Shown here: positions 33,680 through 44,787 of the stretch, in pieces | Position numbering within the stretch: position 1 is the first letter of the stretch | Layout of the letters: each line of letters starts with the position of its first letter | Assembly (NCBI GenBank): GCA_009760855.2 | Contig: WPIO01000056.1 | Location: forward strand, 1,430,501-1,494,500 | DNA length: 64,000 bases | Origin: Cristatella mucedo | Taxonomy: Eukaryota; Bryozoa; Phylactolaemata; Cristatellidae | Direction of reading: 5' to 3' | Program-made: the position numbers and the translations under genes | Notes under the pieces: model-generated | The model's input: only the letters and a program-made list of their open reading frames with translations | Database searches by the model: none | Told to the model about the DNA's origin: nothing

Positions 33680-34423
33680 AAAGCGGGCTTGTTTAGATAA
33701 GGATACCATGTCCAAGTTGGTCCATGCATTCGTGACATCCCGTCTCGACTTCTGCAACTCACTGCTTACTGGCCTACCAGCATGTACGATCAGGCGATTG
33801 CAGCTGGTGCAAAACTTCGCAGCTAGGCTTGTCTGTCGTGAGCGTCGCAGTTGCCACATCACACCACTTCTCGCCGACCTGCACTGGCTACCAGTCAAGC
33901 AACGGATTGACTTCGAGGTTTTGTCGCTCACTTTTAGGTCACTTCATTCTTTGGCTCAAGCCTATCTCTCAGATCTACTTCCCCACCAGGCCAAGCATCG
34001 TACTAACCACTTTTCGGAATCCAACAGTCAACCAACTCCTCGTACAAACCTCAAATCCTTTGGAGACCATGCATTTGGTTCGTACGGTCCCAAAGCCTGG
34101 AACTCCCTCCCGACTTGCGTCAGAATATCCCTTGACTTGCCCACATTTAGAAAGACTTAAAAACACCTATTTAGGACAGCATTTAGTGGGTCCCTGTGAT
34201 TTGTTCTTGATGTGCTTATGCGTGCGGACAATGTGCATGCTGCCACTAATCACATTTGCATGCTGACCCTGTGCATGTCACCCCTAATGATGTTATTCAT
34301 GTTGTTTATTAAGCATGATATCACCCACCATTCAATAGCATTTACCTTTGCAGTAAATGTAAAGCGCCTAGAAAGAGATTGATTTCTCTGTGGGCGCTTT
34401 ATCGAGTGCTTTATTATTATTAT
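33680..34423 (+). mobile_element. LINE family A, 3' half
   Basis: A 5'-truncated copy starting at the ACLDKD region. The frame reads LDKDTMSKLVHAFVTSRLDF... through [20 protein letters not shown]..., to the 3' UTR and hairpin (GCGCCTAGAAAGAGATTGAT) with an (ATT)n tail. The ORF is open for about 150 codons, then shifts near its end. Confidence 0.9.
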
Positions 34424-35627
34424 AACAATGACATTCTACGTAGCAGCGATGACGGAAATGTCACTGCCATAGCTCTGCTAGATCTGTCTTCTGCCTTAGA
34501 CACCATTGATCACGATTTTCTGCTTGAACGATTGAGAACAACGATTGGTCTGGCAGAAGAAGCACTGGCCTGGTTTAAATCGTACTTGTCTGATCGCGTC
34601 GAGCTGGTTTGGTCTATCGGTTAAGGTGCTTGCACCGATCAAGGTCTGACTGAGGTCGTGGGCTCGAGCCCCGAGGCATATGTGAAGCGCCTGAATAGAG
34701 ATCAAGTTCTCTTGTGGCGCTATATAAATGAATATATATATATATATGTATATATATGTGTGTGTATATATATATATATCGCGTTCAATCCGGGTCGTGT
34801 GGGGGTCGGCTCTGACACACGAGATTGGTCACCTGTGGAGTCCCTCAAGGGTCTGTACTCGGTACCTTGCAGTTTTCCATTAATACTCAACCTCTGGGAC
34901 AAGTGATTAAGGCCCATGGAATAGGATATCACTTCTATCCTGACGTTCTCAGTTGTACTCAGTTGTATTTGCCATTCAAACTATCGGAATCTGTTGCAGC
35001 AACTGAGAAACTGAATGCTTGCCTTGCCGACATTCGATCCTGGATATCATTCGAGCACGTGTCTCCTAGCTAAAAGAGCTTGGATGAATGCCAGTTGAGC
35101 AACAGATACAGAGCAAAGTTCTTACGCTGGTCCACAAGGCCCGCCACGGCTTAGCTCCTTCGTACCTAGCGGAACTGCTGCATTGGTCTCAGCCAGTTCG
35201 CGCCCTCAGGTCCTGTGTGGACAATAAATTAGCTGTTCCATTCCTCCGCTTAAAGACCGTTGGCGAGAAAAGCTTTAGCTCTGCAGATCCTAGACTGTGG
35301 AACTCGCTTCCACAATTCTTACGCAACGACAGCTACTCTCCTGCTGCCGACTGTGGCTCATCCTTTTCAGCGGTCCTGAGCTGCTACTTCCATGCTACTC
35401 ACTACCTTAACTGCTCTCCTGACTCTGCTATGCTTCCCACTTTCTCTTTGTTGCGTGAGACAAACTCTGTTGGCTACCGAATGCGTACTGAAGGTCGCTT
35501 AGGCTGTGAGTGCACTATGCAAGACTCTCCTGCGTAACACCTACATAGTCTCTATGGTTTTGTGGTGTTACAGACGGAGACACATGCATACATACATACA
35601 TGCATGCATACATACAGAGTCTTTGGT
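34424..35627 (+). mobile_element. LINE family B, 5'-truncated, with nested SINE-2
   Basis: It begins exactly at the end of the LINE A tail with the palm region (IALLDLSSALDTIDHDFLLERL) and WFKSYLSDR. It is split by a SINE-2 at 34600-34777 and continues with [24 protein letters not shown] and VPFLRLKTVGEKSFSSAD. The 3' UTR ends in a CATACATACATG tail. About 80 bp is missing near 35050, and the YADDT box is changed. Confidence 0.9.
34600..34777 (+). mobile_element. SINE family 2 with target-site duplication
   Basis: tRNA-like head GGTTTGGTCTATCGGTTAAGG, then GTCGTGGGCTCGAGCCCCG, GAAGCGCCTGAATAGAGATC and TTCTCTTGTGGCGCTATATA, with a TA-rich tail. It is flanked by ATCGCGT (34593-34599 and 34778-34784) inside LINE B. 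Confidence 0.92.
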
Positions 35628-36050
35628 GCTTGAAATTAAGACATCTGACACGCTCACCTTTCTTCCTCTTCATCATCCTGCTTCTCTTTCTTCTCCTGCT
35701 AATATATACATACGTATATATATATATATATTTATATTTATATTTATATTTATATTTATATATATATATATATTTGATAAAGCTGCTATATCAAGGTGTG
35801 CCTGGGTGAAGCTTGAGCACTACCCTGGCACACGGCTACGCCAATAAGAACAAGCCAAAAGTCTCGTTGGTAGCTTGTGTGGCGTAATGGATGACTGCAT
35901 GCATGCAGGGAAGCAAATCTTCTTTCGAAGGAGCGACGCCTCTGAAGTTTGTCAATGAAGATCACGGAGCCTCTGGTGGGCAACGAGATATTAGCATCTC
36001 TAATTCATTTCTATTATGAACCTTCTCCAGCCACAGCAGCAATAATTTAC

Positions 36051-36051
<1 letters not shown>
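35628..36051. other. Unassigned stretch with A/T microsatellite
   Basis: 35711-35774 is a (TATATT)n/(TA)n microsatellite. The remainder has no recognised feature; GTGGCGTAATGGATGACTGC near 35880 resembles a tRNA A box only weakly. Confidence 0.5.
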
Positions 36052-36083
<32 letters not shown>

Positions 36084-37548
36084 TCACTTGATAAAGCGCC
36101 CTCAGAGAACTTAATCTCTCTCTGGGCGTTTTACATTTGCTGTAAAGTGAAATGCAATTGAATGGCAAGTAAAATCATGCTTGAAAAACAAACGAACTGA
36201 ATAATATGGTTAGGGGTGACATGCACAGGGTCAGCATTCAAATGTGGTTAGTGGCAGCATGCACAGTGTCAGCACGCATAAGCACATCAAGGACGAATCA
36301 CAGGGACCCACTAAATGCTGTCCTAAATAGGTGTGTTTTTAGGTTCCTTTTAAGTGTGGTCAGGTCAGGGGATGTTCTGACGCAGGTCGGAAAGCAGTTC
36401 CAGGCTTTGGGAGCATACGAACTAAATGCACGGTCTCCAAATGATTTAAGGTTTGTATGAGGTATTCCTAGACTGTTGAATCCCGAAAAGCGGGTGGTAC
36501 GATGCTTGGCCTGATGGGGTAGTATATCTGACAGATAGGCTGGAGCCATAGAATGAAGGGACCTAAAAGTGAGGGACAAAACCGTGAAGTCAATCCGTTG
36601 CCTCACTGGTAGCCAGTGCAGGTCGGCGAGAAGTGGAGTAATGTGGCAACTGCGACGCTCACGACAGACAAGCTTAGCTGCAGAGTTTTGCACCAGCTGC
36701 AATCGCCTGATCGCACATGCTGGTAGGCCAATAAGCAGTGAGTTGCAGAAGTCAAGACGAGATGTCACGAATGCATGGACCAACTTGGACGTGGTATCTT
36801 TATCTAAACAGGCCCGAATTTTAGCAATGTTATGAAGCTGAAAATAGGCGGATTTGACTGTGGAGCTGATATGGTCGTCTAACGAGAGGTCGCTTTGGAA
36901 TATGACACCTAGATTTCGAGCTGATTCAACTGGAGATATGCTGGCAGAGCCAATTTTGAGAGTCAGCCTTTCCAATCTCTGGATCACACTGGGTTTTCCC
37001 ATAACTAGTAAGTTAGTTTTGTCATCGTTTAGTTTTGGAAAATTTGCTGCCATCCATGTGCGGATGTCATCAATGCATGCAGCTAGTGAGTTTAGACAAT
37101 TTGAGGTGCTCGAAGGCTGGGAGGAATCAAAGCAAAGGTACAACAGAGTGTCATCCGCATAGAAGTGAAAGCCTAGATTGTGCTTAGCAATCACATCAGC
37201 AAGAGGGAGAGTATAAACCGTGAAAAGAACCGGACCTAGCACTGAGCCCTGAGGTACTCCATATTTTAGAGGTACTTCACATGATCTTTGTCCATTCACG
37301 TCAATACTCTGGAGTCTCCCACTGAGATAGGACCTGAACCACTGCAGAGCAGTGCCAGTGATGCCCAGGCTAGATGAGAGGCGCTCTAGAAGAACTTTGT
37401 GATCGATGGTGTCAAAAGCTGCCGAAAGATCAAGCAAAACAAGCAGAGACACTCTACCCATGTCTGCATTCCTAAGTAGGTCGTTGTATACCCTAAGCAA
37501 TGCTGACTCTGTGGAGTGATTAGCTCTAAAACCGAATCACAGGTTAGA
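36052..37548 (-). mobile_element. LINE family A, best-preserved copy
   Basis: On the minus strand, a 5'-truncated L2-like element runs from GFRANHSTESALLRV through the reverse transcriptase to the 3' UTR, hairpin and (ATT)n tail at 36052-36082. The coding part is open over its whole length. It is highly similar to the copy at 38079-39064, so it is among the youngest in the window. Confidence 0.93.
36298..37500 (-). CDS. LINE reverse transcriptase fragment, 400 codons
   Basis: Part of the family A LINE ORF2. RT motifs in order: VLLDLSAAFDTIDHKVLLERL (palm block A), [23 protein letters not shown] and FHFYADDTLLY (catalytic Asp pair intact). The L2-type C-terminal segment follows (LHSMAPAYLSDILPHQ, FGDRAFSSYAPKAWN, FKRNLKTHLFRTAF in related copies) and then a natural stop. 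The endonuclease and the RT fingers are missing by 5' truncation, so it is not autonomous. The reading frame continues upstream to about 37548 without an ATG. Confidence 0.9.
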   Translation of the reverse strand: MLRVYNDLLRNADMGRVSLLVLLDLSAAFDTIDHKVLLERLSSSLGITGTALQWFRSYLSGRLQSIDVNGQRSCEVPLKYGVPQGSVLGPVLFTVYTLPLADVIAKHNLGFHFYADDTLLYLCFDSSQPSSTSNCLNSLAACIDDIRTWMAANFPKLNDDKTNLLVMGKPSVIQRLERLTLKIGSASISPVESARNLGVIFQSDLSLDDHISSTVKSAYFQLHNIAKIRACLDKDTTSKLVHAFVTSRLDFCNSLLIGLPACAIRRLQLVQNSAAKLVCRERRSCHITPLLADLHWLPVRQRIDFTVLSLTFRSLHSMAPAYLSDILPHQAKHRTTRFSGFNSLGIPHTNLKSFGDRAFSSYAPKAWNCFPTCVRTSPDLTTLKRNLKTHLFRTAFSGSL

Positions 37549-38016
37549 GGTGCAGGCACAAGTCCATGTATGTCATTCCACGTCGTCGGAACAAAAAACT
37601 AACAGCGTAACCACTGCCGGACCGGCTGCAATGCGGCTGCTAACATGACACATTGTGTGGTTATGAGCATGTTTTAGGACAGGAAAAAGACGCTGCTCTA
37701 TTTAAGGAAATAAGCAAAGCCCGTTCCGAGCTCTTTTCTTATCAAAGCACGAGGATTGAGCTTGGATAAACCACTGTATCCTAAAGGCGAATCGAATGTG
37801 GACTCATAGGAATGATTGGTTTTAAAAGTTGACATAGTTTAATTAAACAAGTAGCTTTGGAAGGGTTAAGACTTACAATTGCTTGACTTTGGACATAATA
37901 AATCAGCCTATAACGTTGGCCCTAAAAGTGAGAGAATAAAAAGAAGCGTTTCCTTGTTCACACGCTCGTGACACGATGCTCACACGCGACGCACGCACGC
38001 GCACACGCGCATGCAA

Positions 38017-38058
<42 letters not shown>

Positions 38059-38078
38059 ATACGTTTTACTTTGCATAT
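37549..38078. other. Spacer between two LINE A copies
   Basis: No gene. A TA/TG microsatellite lies at 38013-38060, just beyond the tail of the second copy. Confidence 0.5.
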
Positions 38079-39064
38079 ATAATAATAATAATAATATTGA
38101 ACTTGATAAAGCGCCCTCAGAGAACTTAATCTCTTTCTAGGCGCTTTACATTTGCTGCAGAGTGATATGCAATTGAATAGTAAGTAAAGTCATGCTTGAA
38201 AAACAAACAAAATGAATAATATGGTTAGGGGTGACATGCACAGGGTCAGCATGCAAATGTGGTTAGTGGCAGCATGCACAGTGTCAGCACGCATAAGCAC
38301 ATCAAGGACGAATCACAGGGACCCACTAAATGCTGTCCTAAATAGGTGTGTTTTTAAGTTCCTTTTAAATGTGGTCAGGTCAGGGGATGTTCTGATGCAG
38401 GTCGGGAGGGAGTTCCAGGCTGTGGGAGCATATGAGCTAAATGCACGGTCTCCAAAGGATTTAAGGTTTGTATGAGGTATTTCTAGACTGTGTGATTCCG
38501 AAAAGCGAGTGGTACGATGCTTTGCCTGATGGGGTAGTATATCTGACAGATAGGCTGGAGCCATAGAATGAAGAGACCTAAAAGTGAGCGACAAAACCGT
38601 GAAGTCAATCCGTTGCCTCACTGGTAGCCAGTGCAGGTCGGCGAGAAGTGGAGTAATGTGGCAACTGCGACGCTCACGACAGACAAGCTTAGCTGCAGAG
38701 TTTTGCACCAGCTGCAATTGCCTGATCGCACATGCTGGTAGGCCAGTAAGCAGTGAGTTGCAGAAGTCAAGACGGGATGTCACAAATGCATGGACCAACT
38801 TAGATGTGGTATCTTTATCTAAACAAGCCCGAATTTTAGCAATGTTATGAAGCTGAAAATAGGCAGATTTGACTGTGGAGCTGATGTGGTCGTCTAACGA
38901 GAGGTCGTTTTGGAATATGACACCTAGATTTCGAGCTGATTCAGCTGGAGATATGCTGGCAGAGCCAATTTTGAAAGTCAGCCTTTCCAATCTCTGGATC
39001 ACACTGGGTTTGCCCATAACTAGTAAGTTATTTTTATCTTCGTTTAGTTTTAGAAAATTTGCTG
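38079..39064 (-). mobile_element. LINE family A, second young copy
   Basis: Same orientation as and closely similar to 36052-37548 but truncated further. It encodes 234 open codons (38313-39017), from MGKPSVIQRLERLTFKIGSA to the natural stop, then the 3' UTR, hairpin and (ATA)n tail on the left. Confidence 0.93.
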
Positions 39065-39534
39065 GCCGCTAAATTATTTAAATATATATGCTTGAATCTT
39101 GCATATGAGAAGCACAGCCTCTGAGCGCAACAAATTCTCGTGCGAAAATAAGGTTAGTGGCAGCATCCACAGTGTCACCATCTCCATCGCATCACTGCTC
39201 CATACTAGGATTAGGTCTCCCGGTGCCGCACTGCATTAGCTCTTTTCTTATTCGAGTACTCCGTTGTACTCCGAATTTATCATTTTTCAACAATCCTTAA
39301 ATGCTACGCTCAGGCGATTGGTCTCACGGTCCGTACCCAGGATAGCTACTCGTATTGTTTTCGTATGGCTGGCAGTCTGGGAAGTCCACGAGGGACAGTA
39401 CGTATGAGAATGACAAAGCCGAGAGATAAGAGCATCCGTATTGGCATTGGAACTTTGCCAGGAAGTGGCGACCTATTGCGACTGTTACGTACGGTGCCTC
39501 AGTAGCCATTGACGTGCATGAGCGTGGGTTCCCC
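39065..39534. other. No recognised feature
   Basis: Ordinary sequence. GTTAGTGGCAGCATCCACAG near 39152 recalls the LINE A 3' UTR. Confidence 0.35.
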
Positions 39535-39725
39535 TCTAAGTGATGTATTTGCCCAAATTTAGCGGCCAGCGTTTCTAAGAAAATTGTGTGTATTCAAAAG
39601 CAACAGGGCTTTTCAGCCAATGAATCGGCTAATGACGCTACTACGCTACGGCGCATGCGGAAAGCAGCTTCGTAACGTCCGGTTAAATGTTTGCAAGACC
39701 GCGACCGGTCTGGTGTTTTCTGTGC
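39535..39725. repeat. Dispersed repeat, copy 2
   Basis: Pairs with 33358-33560. This copy keeps CG at several places where copy 1 has TG or CA. Confidence 0.7.
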
Positions 39726-42700
39726 CGCCGCCGGTCTTTCGCCGACCGTTGCATTCGATTTCACCCATCGATATCACGATGCCACACCATCAGCGGGTCG
39801 GGGCCTCCGGTCTACTTTTTTGTTACTTGCTCTACGTCGTCCGACGAGGAGCGTTCGCGATATCTTAGCAGCGACGCAGCCTCCGACATTCTGGCATTCT
39901 GGTCGGCCCGGTATCTCTTTTGTTGAACTCGCGTAAGTGCCTCTTGGCCGGTCATTCCGGGCCTAGCGATTCGTTCACCAAGCGCGCCTGGACGTGCTGC
40001 TAGTGGCTGCTCCTTGAAGTCGGTCATAACCCGGGACGGTTACCGGCTGCCGCCTTTGCGCACGGAGGCAAGAGATCGTTTGCCACGTGCTGAGCCACGT
40101 GCCGGCCGATGTTGCAAGTGGTCAAAGCAGGACACAGCCTGGTTCTCGGAAATCTTGGTAAATCCGAGCTCTTCCAGCCACCGCTCACCAGCTAGCCGGT
40201 TGTCCGGCTCTCAAGCCGGATCTGGCGATGGATAAACGACAGCGCCGATGTGGTAATCGCTCATGCGACGATGCTGCTCGAGGGCGGCGAGCCTGCACCG
40301 GTGGCGGCGGCCCGAAACTAGGCCGATAAGTGTGCGGCCATTGCCCGGTCTTTCGTGACCGCTGGCTAATGGTCGGCGGCGGTGAGGCCTTTGTGGTAAG
40401 GGCTCTCGGCAGCTGGTGGCCAAACAATGAAGCTTGCCTGGCGAACCTCGGCATTCCACGCACGGAGCGTAGGACATTGTTGCGGCTGTGCGTCTGTGAC
40501 ACCACTACCGACTCGGAAGCCATGCGGTCCTGTTCTTGAACCAGGAGGTAAGGGTAGCACCCACGACCCGGCAGGTCAGGTCCCCCAAGCTAATGTATTA
40601 TATATTGGCAAATTTGATATTTTAATAAATCCTGCAAATTATGCAGTCTAAATAGTATATATACTCTACAATCAAAATTGCGAGCAATTTTTTGCTCTTG
40701 CAAGAGCAAAATTCCGAAACATTTTGTAACTGGATTTCATAACTCCAGCAGCTGTAGCGCTCGCTATGGATCACTGCTGCTGCTGCTCTGGCTCTTTGTG
40801 GGCGTGGCATTGCACCATGTCGTCCCACCCTAGCCTCACAGGGCAGGAGTGAATATAGCCTCTGCAGCCGGGTCCTCCGCGCTGATTTTGTGAAGGCATA
40901 AGTGAAGGGCCACGCGGTCATGCGACCCTTTCCCGCCGGCGCTCTTGTTCAGCTCTCGCAGCCGTGAGCGGACGTGTGGTCCGTCTCCGGTACACACACA
41001 TGTGCACTGCACGCGAAGAGGAGAGCCTCGTGAATGCAATTACATCCTGTGGAGAGGTCAGTGGCTTCGTTTGCCATCGGTGCATGCTGCACCACGTACA
41101 CGCTCGCCAGCCTCCCGAGCGCCAAGCTGAAGACATCCTAACTCGTGTAAGCACAGCAGCTTTATGCTGCGCTTACACGGCAGACTTTCCTACTGACAGA
41201 CGCCGACTTTCTTACTAGTTAAGAGGTTTAAACGACAGATTTCGTCTCGCCCACAGCCTGCGCTCTAATCCGGGAGGCTGGTATAAAATAGGGCTTCCCC
41301 GGAGACGCCAAGCCGACGCAGGCAGAAGTTGGGTTCGCCGCTGCATTCGTCATTGTAGAGTAATTTAGAAGAATATAAATAAAATGAAAATAAGCATTTT
41401 AAAAAGCTTTTTCGGGAAATGGAGCGGTACTGAAGTAATGTGCGCCGCTACGGGTGTGCGAGTGTATATTGCTAAGTAATGTTCGCCGTTACGGGTTTGT
41501 TAGTTGATTTCATAAACACGAGCACGGCGCATGCTATTGAGAAAACGCAGAAGCATTGGCTACGACGCCGTAAGCATCCCATATTTAATAACTTGCTTTG
41601 AACGCCTCAGTATAACCCGAGCCTACAAACGTCAGCCATTTTTATTTTGGCCGTGAGATGTATGCGACGATCCGGGTTTTGGTTGGTTGGTTGGTCGGCT
41701 GGACCGACGAGGAGCCAAAATGTTGAGACAAATTCTCCTTCCGACGAGTGTGCAGACCTGGCTCCTCCCACAAAATGCTATGACTTACGATGACGTTGTA
41801 GCCCAAATCTGTGGGGGAAATCTGTCCAAAATCTGCGGGAAAGGCTGCCGTGCAAATGCAGCTTCAAGGCGAGGCTTGGCGACTTCATCCGTCGACGGGC
41901 TCGCCGTGCGTTTCAGCAGTAGACGATACGCTAACGCGGCGCCGCCGCCGCCGCGACGAGGCTACTTACGCTTGCGGCGCATGCCTCGTCGCATCTGACT
42001 TGGTCGAGTTAGGCGGTACGCCGCTATTCTGCCTGAAGTTGCGGCAGCCGCCTTCCCCCCACCCCACTTTCGCCATGTCGCGACGTCGGCGACGCAGCAA
42101 CCTCGCAGACTGGCGGCTGGGAAGCGCGCAGCCTCGGCGCCTCAGCCGCGCGTGCGAGCGACATCTGCCGGCTGCTTTCCGATGGGTGCCGGTAACCTAC
42201 ATAAATTTCGACGCGAGCGAAACCTCGCGCTGACCCCGCTCGTTCATCAACCTGCCAGTCCGAACGACCACCAATCAATCGCGCACGACCGTCGGGCCGG
42301 CCCCCATCCAGGGCGAGCCGACGCTTCGCGAAACGGGCCCGCAATCCGGAGGTTGCCGAGGCTACCGTACAGCATATAAGGCGATGCCGAGTGCCGAGCG
42401 GCGATAGAGCGCTGCGGACGTCGCGCTGCTTTTTACGCTCCGAGCTCCGACTCCCGGAAGCGAAATGAGTCAAGCCGATTTCTTTTCGCCCGAGGCGAGG
42501 TGAGCGCGCGCACGACTGGCGGCAACTGGTGGGGCAATTGGTCTCTGCCCGGTTGCTCGGCCGCTTGGCTTCCGGATGAGAACGGCGACGACCCGTCACC
42601 AGCCAGCTTGAATCGCGCCTTCTTTCGGTCGCTCTGCGGCTGACGACGCGTATCTTTCTTTTTTTGCGACGCTCTCTTTTTTACGACGCTCTCTAACGCG

Positions 42701-43126
42701 CCCGAGATATCCACTCACCCGCCCCCACCGCGCACGGTGCAAGCGCAGCCTCACGCGGCGGCGGCGGTCGTTCACGCTGGCCGCAAACGTGCGCGCAGTT
42801 GCTGACGGCACTATCGGCGATCAGCAAGTCGCTTTGCAGCAACAGGCGCACCTGCAAACGCCTTGCTCAGCTGTGCCGGTCCGTTTCGCCGGGTTCGAGC
42901 CGTACTCTTCCACCGTCGGCGGAGTGGGAGCGGGAGCCGGACGTATTTTACACTTTAGTGCGCATGCGCCGCAAAATGGCCTGTTCGAGTTGCCCTTCTA
43001 CCGAAGCCGGCTTACGTTCGCACGTGCACCGCTGCTCGAGCTCGCCGGGTTGAATGTCGCTTCGCAGACCGTGCCATCGTTTGGCGGCCACGACTCTACT
43101 TTACCCCGCTGGAAAATGCAGGCACA
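39726..43126. other. CpG-rich region without recognised genes
   Basis: GC-rich from 39.7 to 40.5 kb and again 41.9-43.1 kb. Many overlapping ORFs on both strands (for example 191 codons at 42024-42599 minus) are Arg/Ser/Pro-rich and have no family motif. A TATAAAATA box lies at 41283 with AATAAA about 95 bp later; another TATA-like box (CATATAAGG) lies near 42372. It could hold promoters or LTR relics. Confidence 0.4.
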
Positions 43127-43218
43127 TAATAATAATAACAATAATAATAATGCACTTGATAAAGCGCCCCCAGAGAACTTAATCTCTTTCTAGGCGCTTT
43201 ACATTTGCTGTCTAGCTT
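43127..43218 (-). mobile_element. LINE family A 3' tail
   Basis: An (ATA)n run then GCACTTGATAAAGCGCCCCC and TCTCTTTCTAGGCGCTTTAC: only the terminal hairpin and tail, inserted in CpG-rich sequence. Confidence 0.88.
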
Positions 43219-43483
43219 AATAGGCGTTCTCGAAACGCTGCAGACTCACACGCGCCAGCCCGCCGTCGGGCGCGGGCAGCTCACCGTTCCGCGGCAACCG
43301 TTGACGTTAGCGAGACTACGGACTTAACCCTTCTGGCGCGGCTACTCCGACAGAGGCGTAGAGGCGCTGTCATGTTTGGCGTTCTTGGCCGCCGCCGCCG
43401 CTGCCAAGAACGCTGCGGCTCATCAGCTGACTTACCGACAGATCTCTGCGGCTAGCGCCATTGTACTCCGGCCTGGCGCCATT

Positions 43484-43838
43484 ATGCATCGTAATGTATC
43501 TCCGTCTGTAACTCCACAAAGCCATAGAGACTGTGTGGGTGCTACGCAGGAGACTTTTACATTGCGCACTTACAGCCTAAGCGGCTTCTGGTACGCATTC
43601 GGTAGCCAGCAGACTTCACCTCACGTAGCAAAGAGAAAGTGGGAAGCGCAGCAGAGTCAGGTGAGCAGCTGGGGTAGCGAGTGGCATGGAAGTAGCAGCT
43701 CAGGACCGCTGAAAAGGATGAGCCGTAGTCGGCAGCAGGAGAGTAGTTGTCGTTGAGTAAGAAATGTGGAAGCGAGTTCCACAGTCTAGGACCGGCAGAG
43801 CTAACGCTTTGGTCGCCAACGGTCTTTAAGTGGAAGGG
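43484..43838 (-). mobile_element. LINE family B 3' end
   Basis: The minus strand encodes [20 protein letters not shown]...[18 protein letters not shown] and the family 3' UTR ending TTACAGACGGAGATACATTA. Confidence 0.88.
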
Positions 43839-44592
43839 CCAAGTGCTCTCTGCGGCTAGTGCCAATCCAGCTTTCATTGTGTTCCGGTCAAAGTAATCTT
43901 GATAGATTAGCTACGATGACCTGTTTGTTATTGTCTAGCACCGCTATTCTCGGTGTACAGCACCATCATTCAGCCTAGCGCGCCGGAAAGTAAAGGAAAG
44001 TGCAGTCCTATATGACCTCCGAGAGTTAAATCAAACTGTCATACCGTCAGACGAAAACGGTGGTAGTTACGCGACTGAAAGAAAGCGACTCGGGTGACGC
44101 CAGCGTTTTCGCTAGCCTTATTCGCCTCTGACCTCTGACCCTTTTCATTAATTCAGCTGCTATCGGCCCTGCTCGGCTCGTCATCCTGACCAGTTCAGAG
44201 GCGACAATTTTACCACAGCCTGACCGCAGCCGAGCTTAGAAGTCGGGTCGAGTAATGCGAATTGGATAAGCAAAGGGTTCGTTCCTTTGACCATTCCATG
44301 CTATGCGTTGAGGACAGCAGTCCCACGACCCGTTGCACGAGAGCCACTTTTTAACAGGCGCCCATGAAGTTTGACTTGGAGGTTCCCTTCCTTCGTCCTT
44401 TGCCACCCTACCTTTTTCTTCTCAAGTTTTGTACGTGCAAAGAGCGGCGGGGCTATATTACTATCTTTCTATTTTGACCAGAGTTTTTTCAGTGCATAGA
44501 GGCACAGCTCCTACTGTGCTGTCGGTCGCTGGCATAGATTCAGCTTGCCACAGTGCGACGATTCAGCTAGCCACTTCAGCGGTCGGCAACGG
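43839..44592 (+). promoter_or_regulatory. Upstream region of the CYP26-like gene with nuclear-receptor half-sites
   Basis: Between a LINE B relic and the CYP26-like ATG. TGACCT occurs at 43917 and 44012, and a direct repeat TGACCTcTGACCC at 44129-44141. The first exon's 5' end is not defined; a possible acceptor (TTTTTTCAG) lies near 44490. Confidence 0.35.
44129..44141 (-). promoter_or_regulatory. DR1 nuclear-receptor element
   Basis: Minus strand GGGTCAGAGGTCA: two AGGTCA-type half-sites spaced by one base, the consensus for RXR-containing or HNF4-type receptors. It lies about 450 bp upstream of the ATG of a CYP26-like gene, a family regulated by retinoid receptors in chordates. Function is inferred, not shown. 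Confidence 0.4.
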
Positions 44593-44787
44593 ATGCGGTG
44601 GCTTTTTTGCAGGTCATTCGCAGAGGCCGTGCTGCCGTTATTCCTACCCGTGATCCTATGCTTGACAGCCTTTAAGCTATGGCAGACCTTCGTCAGCACT
44701 CACAAGGATCCTGCAAGCAAGCTGCCTCTGCCGCCGGGTAGCTTTGGAATTCCATTCCTCGGAGAGACACTCTCCCTGGCTCGTCAA
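44593..44787 (+). CDS. CYP26: CYP26-like exon 1
   Basis: 65 codons from ATG (MRWLFCRSFAEAVLPLFLPV...) with a hydrophobic anchor of about 20 residues and the Pro-rich hinge, ending FLGETLSLARQ in phase 0. Donor CAA|GTAAGT. An upstream in-frame extension has no ATG, so this start is preferred. Confidence 0.88.

Noticed and set aside
42024-42599. 191-codon minus-strand ORF
   Set aside because: Arg/Ser/Ala-rich, CpG-driven open frame with overlapping ORFs on the other strand and no motif.
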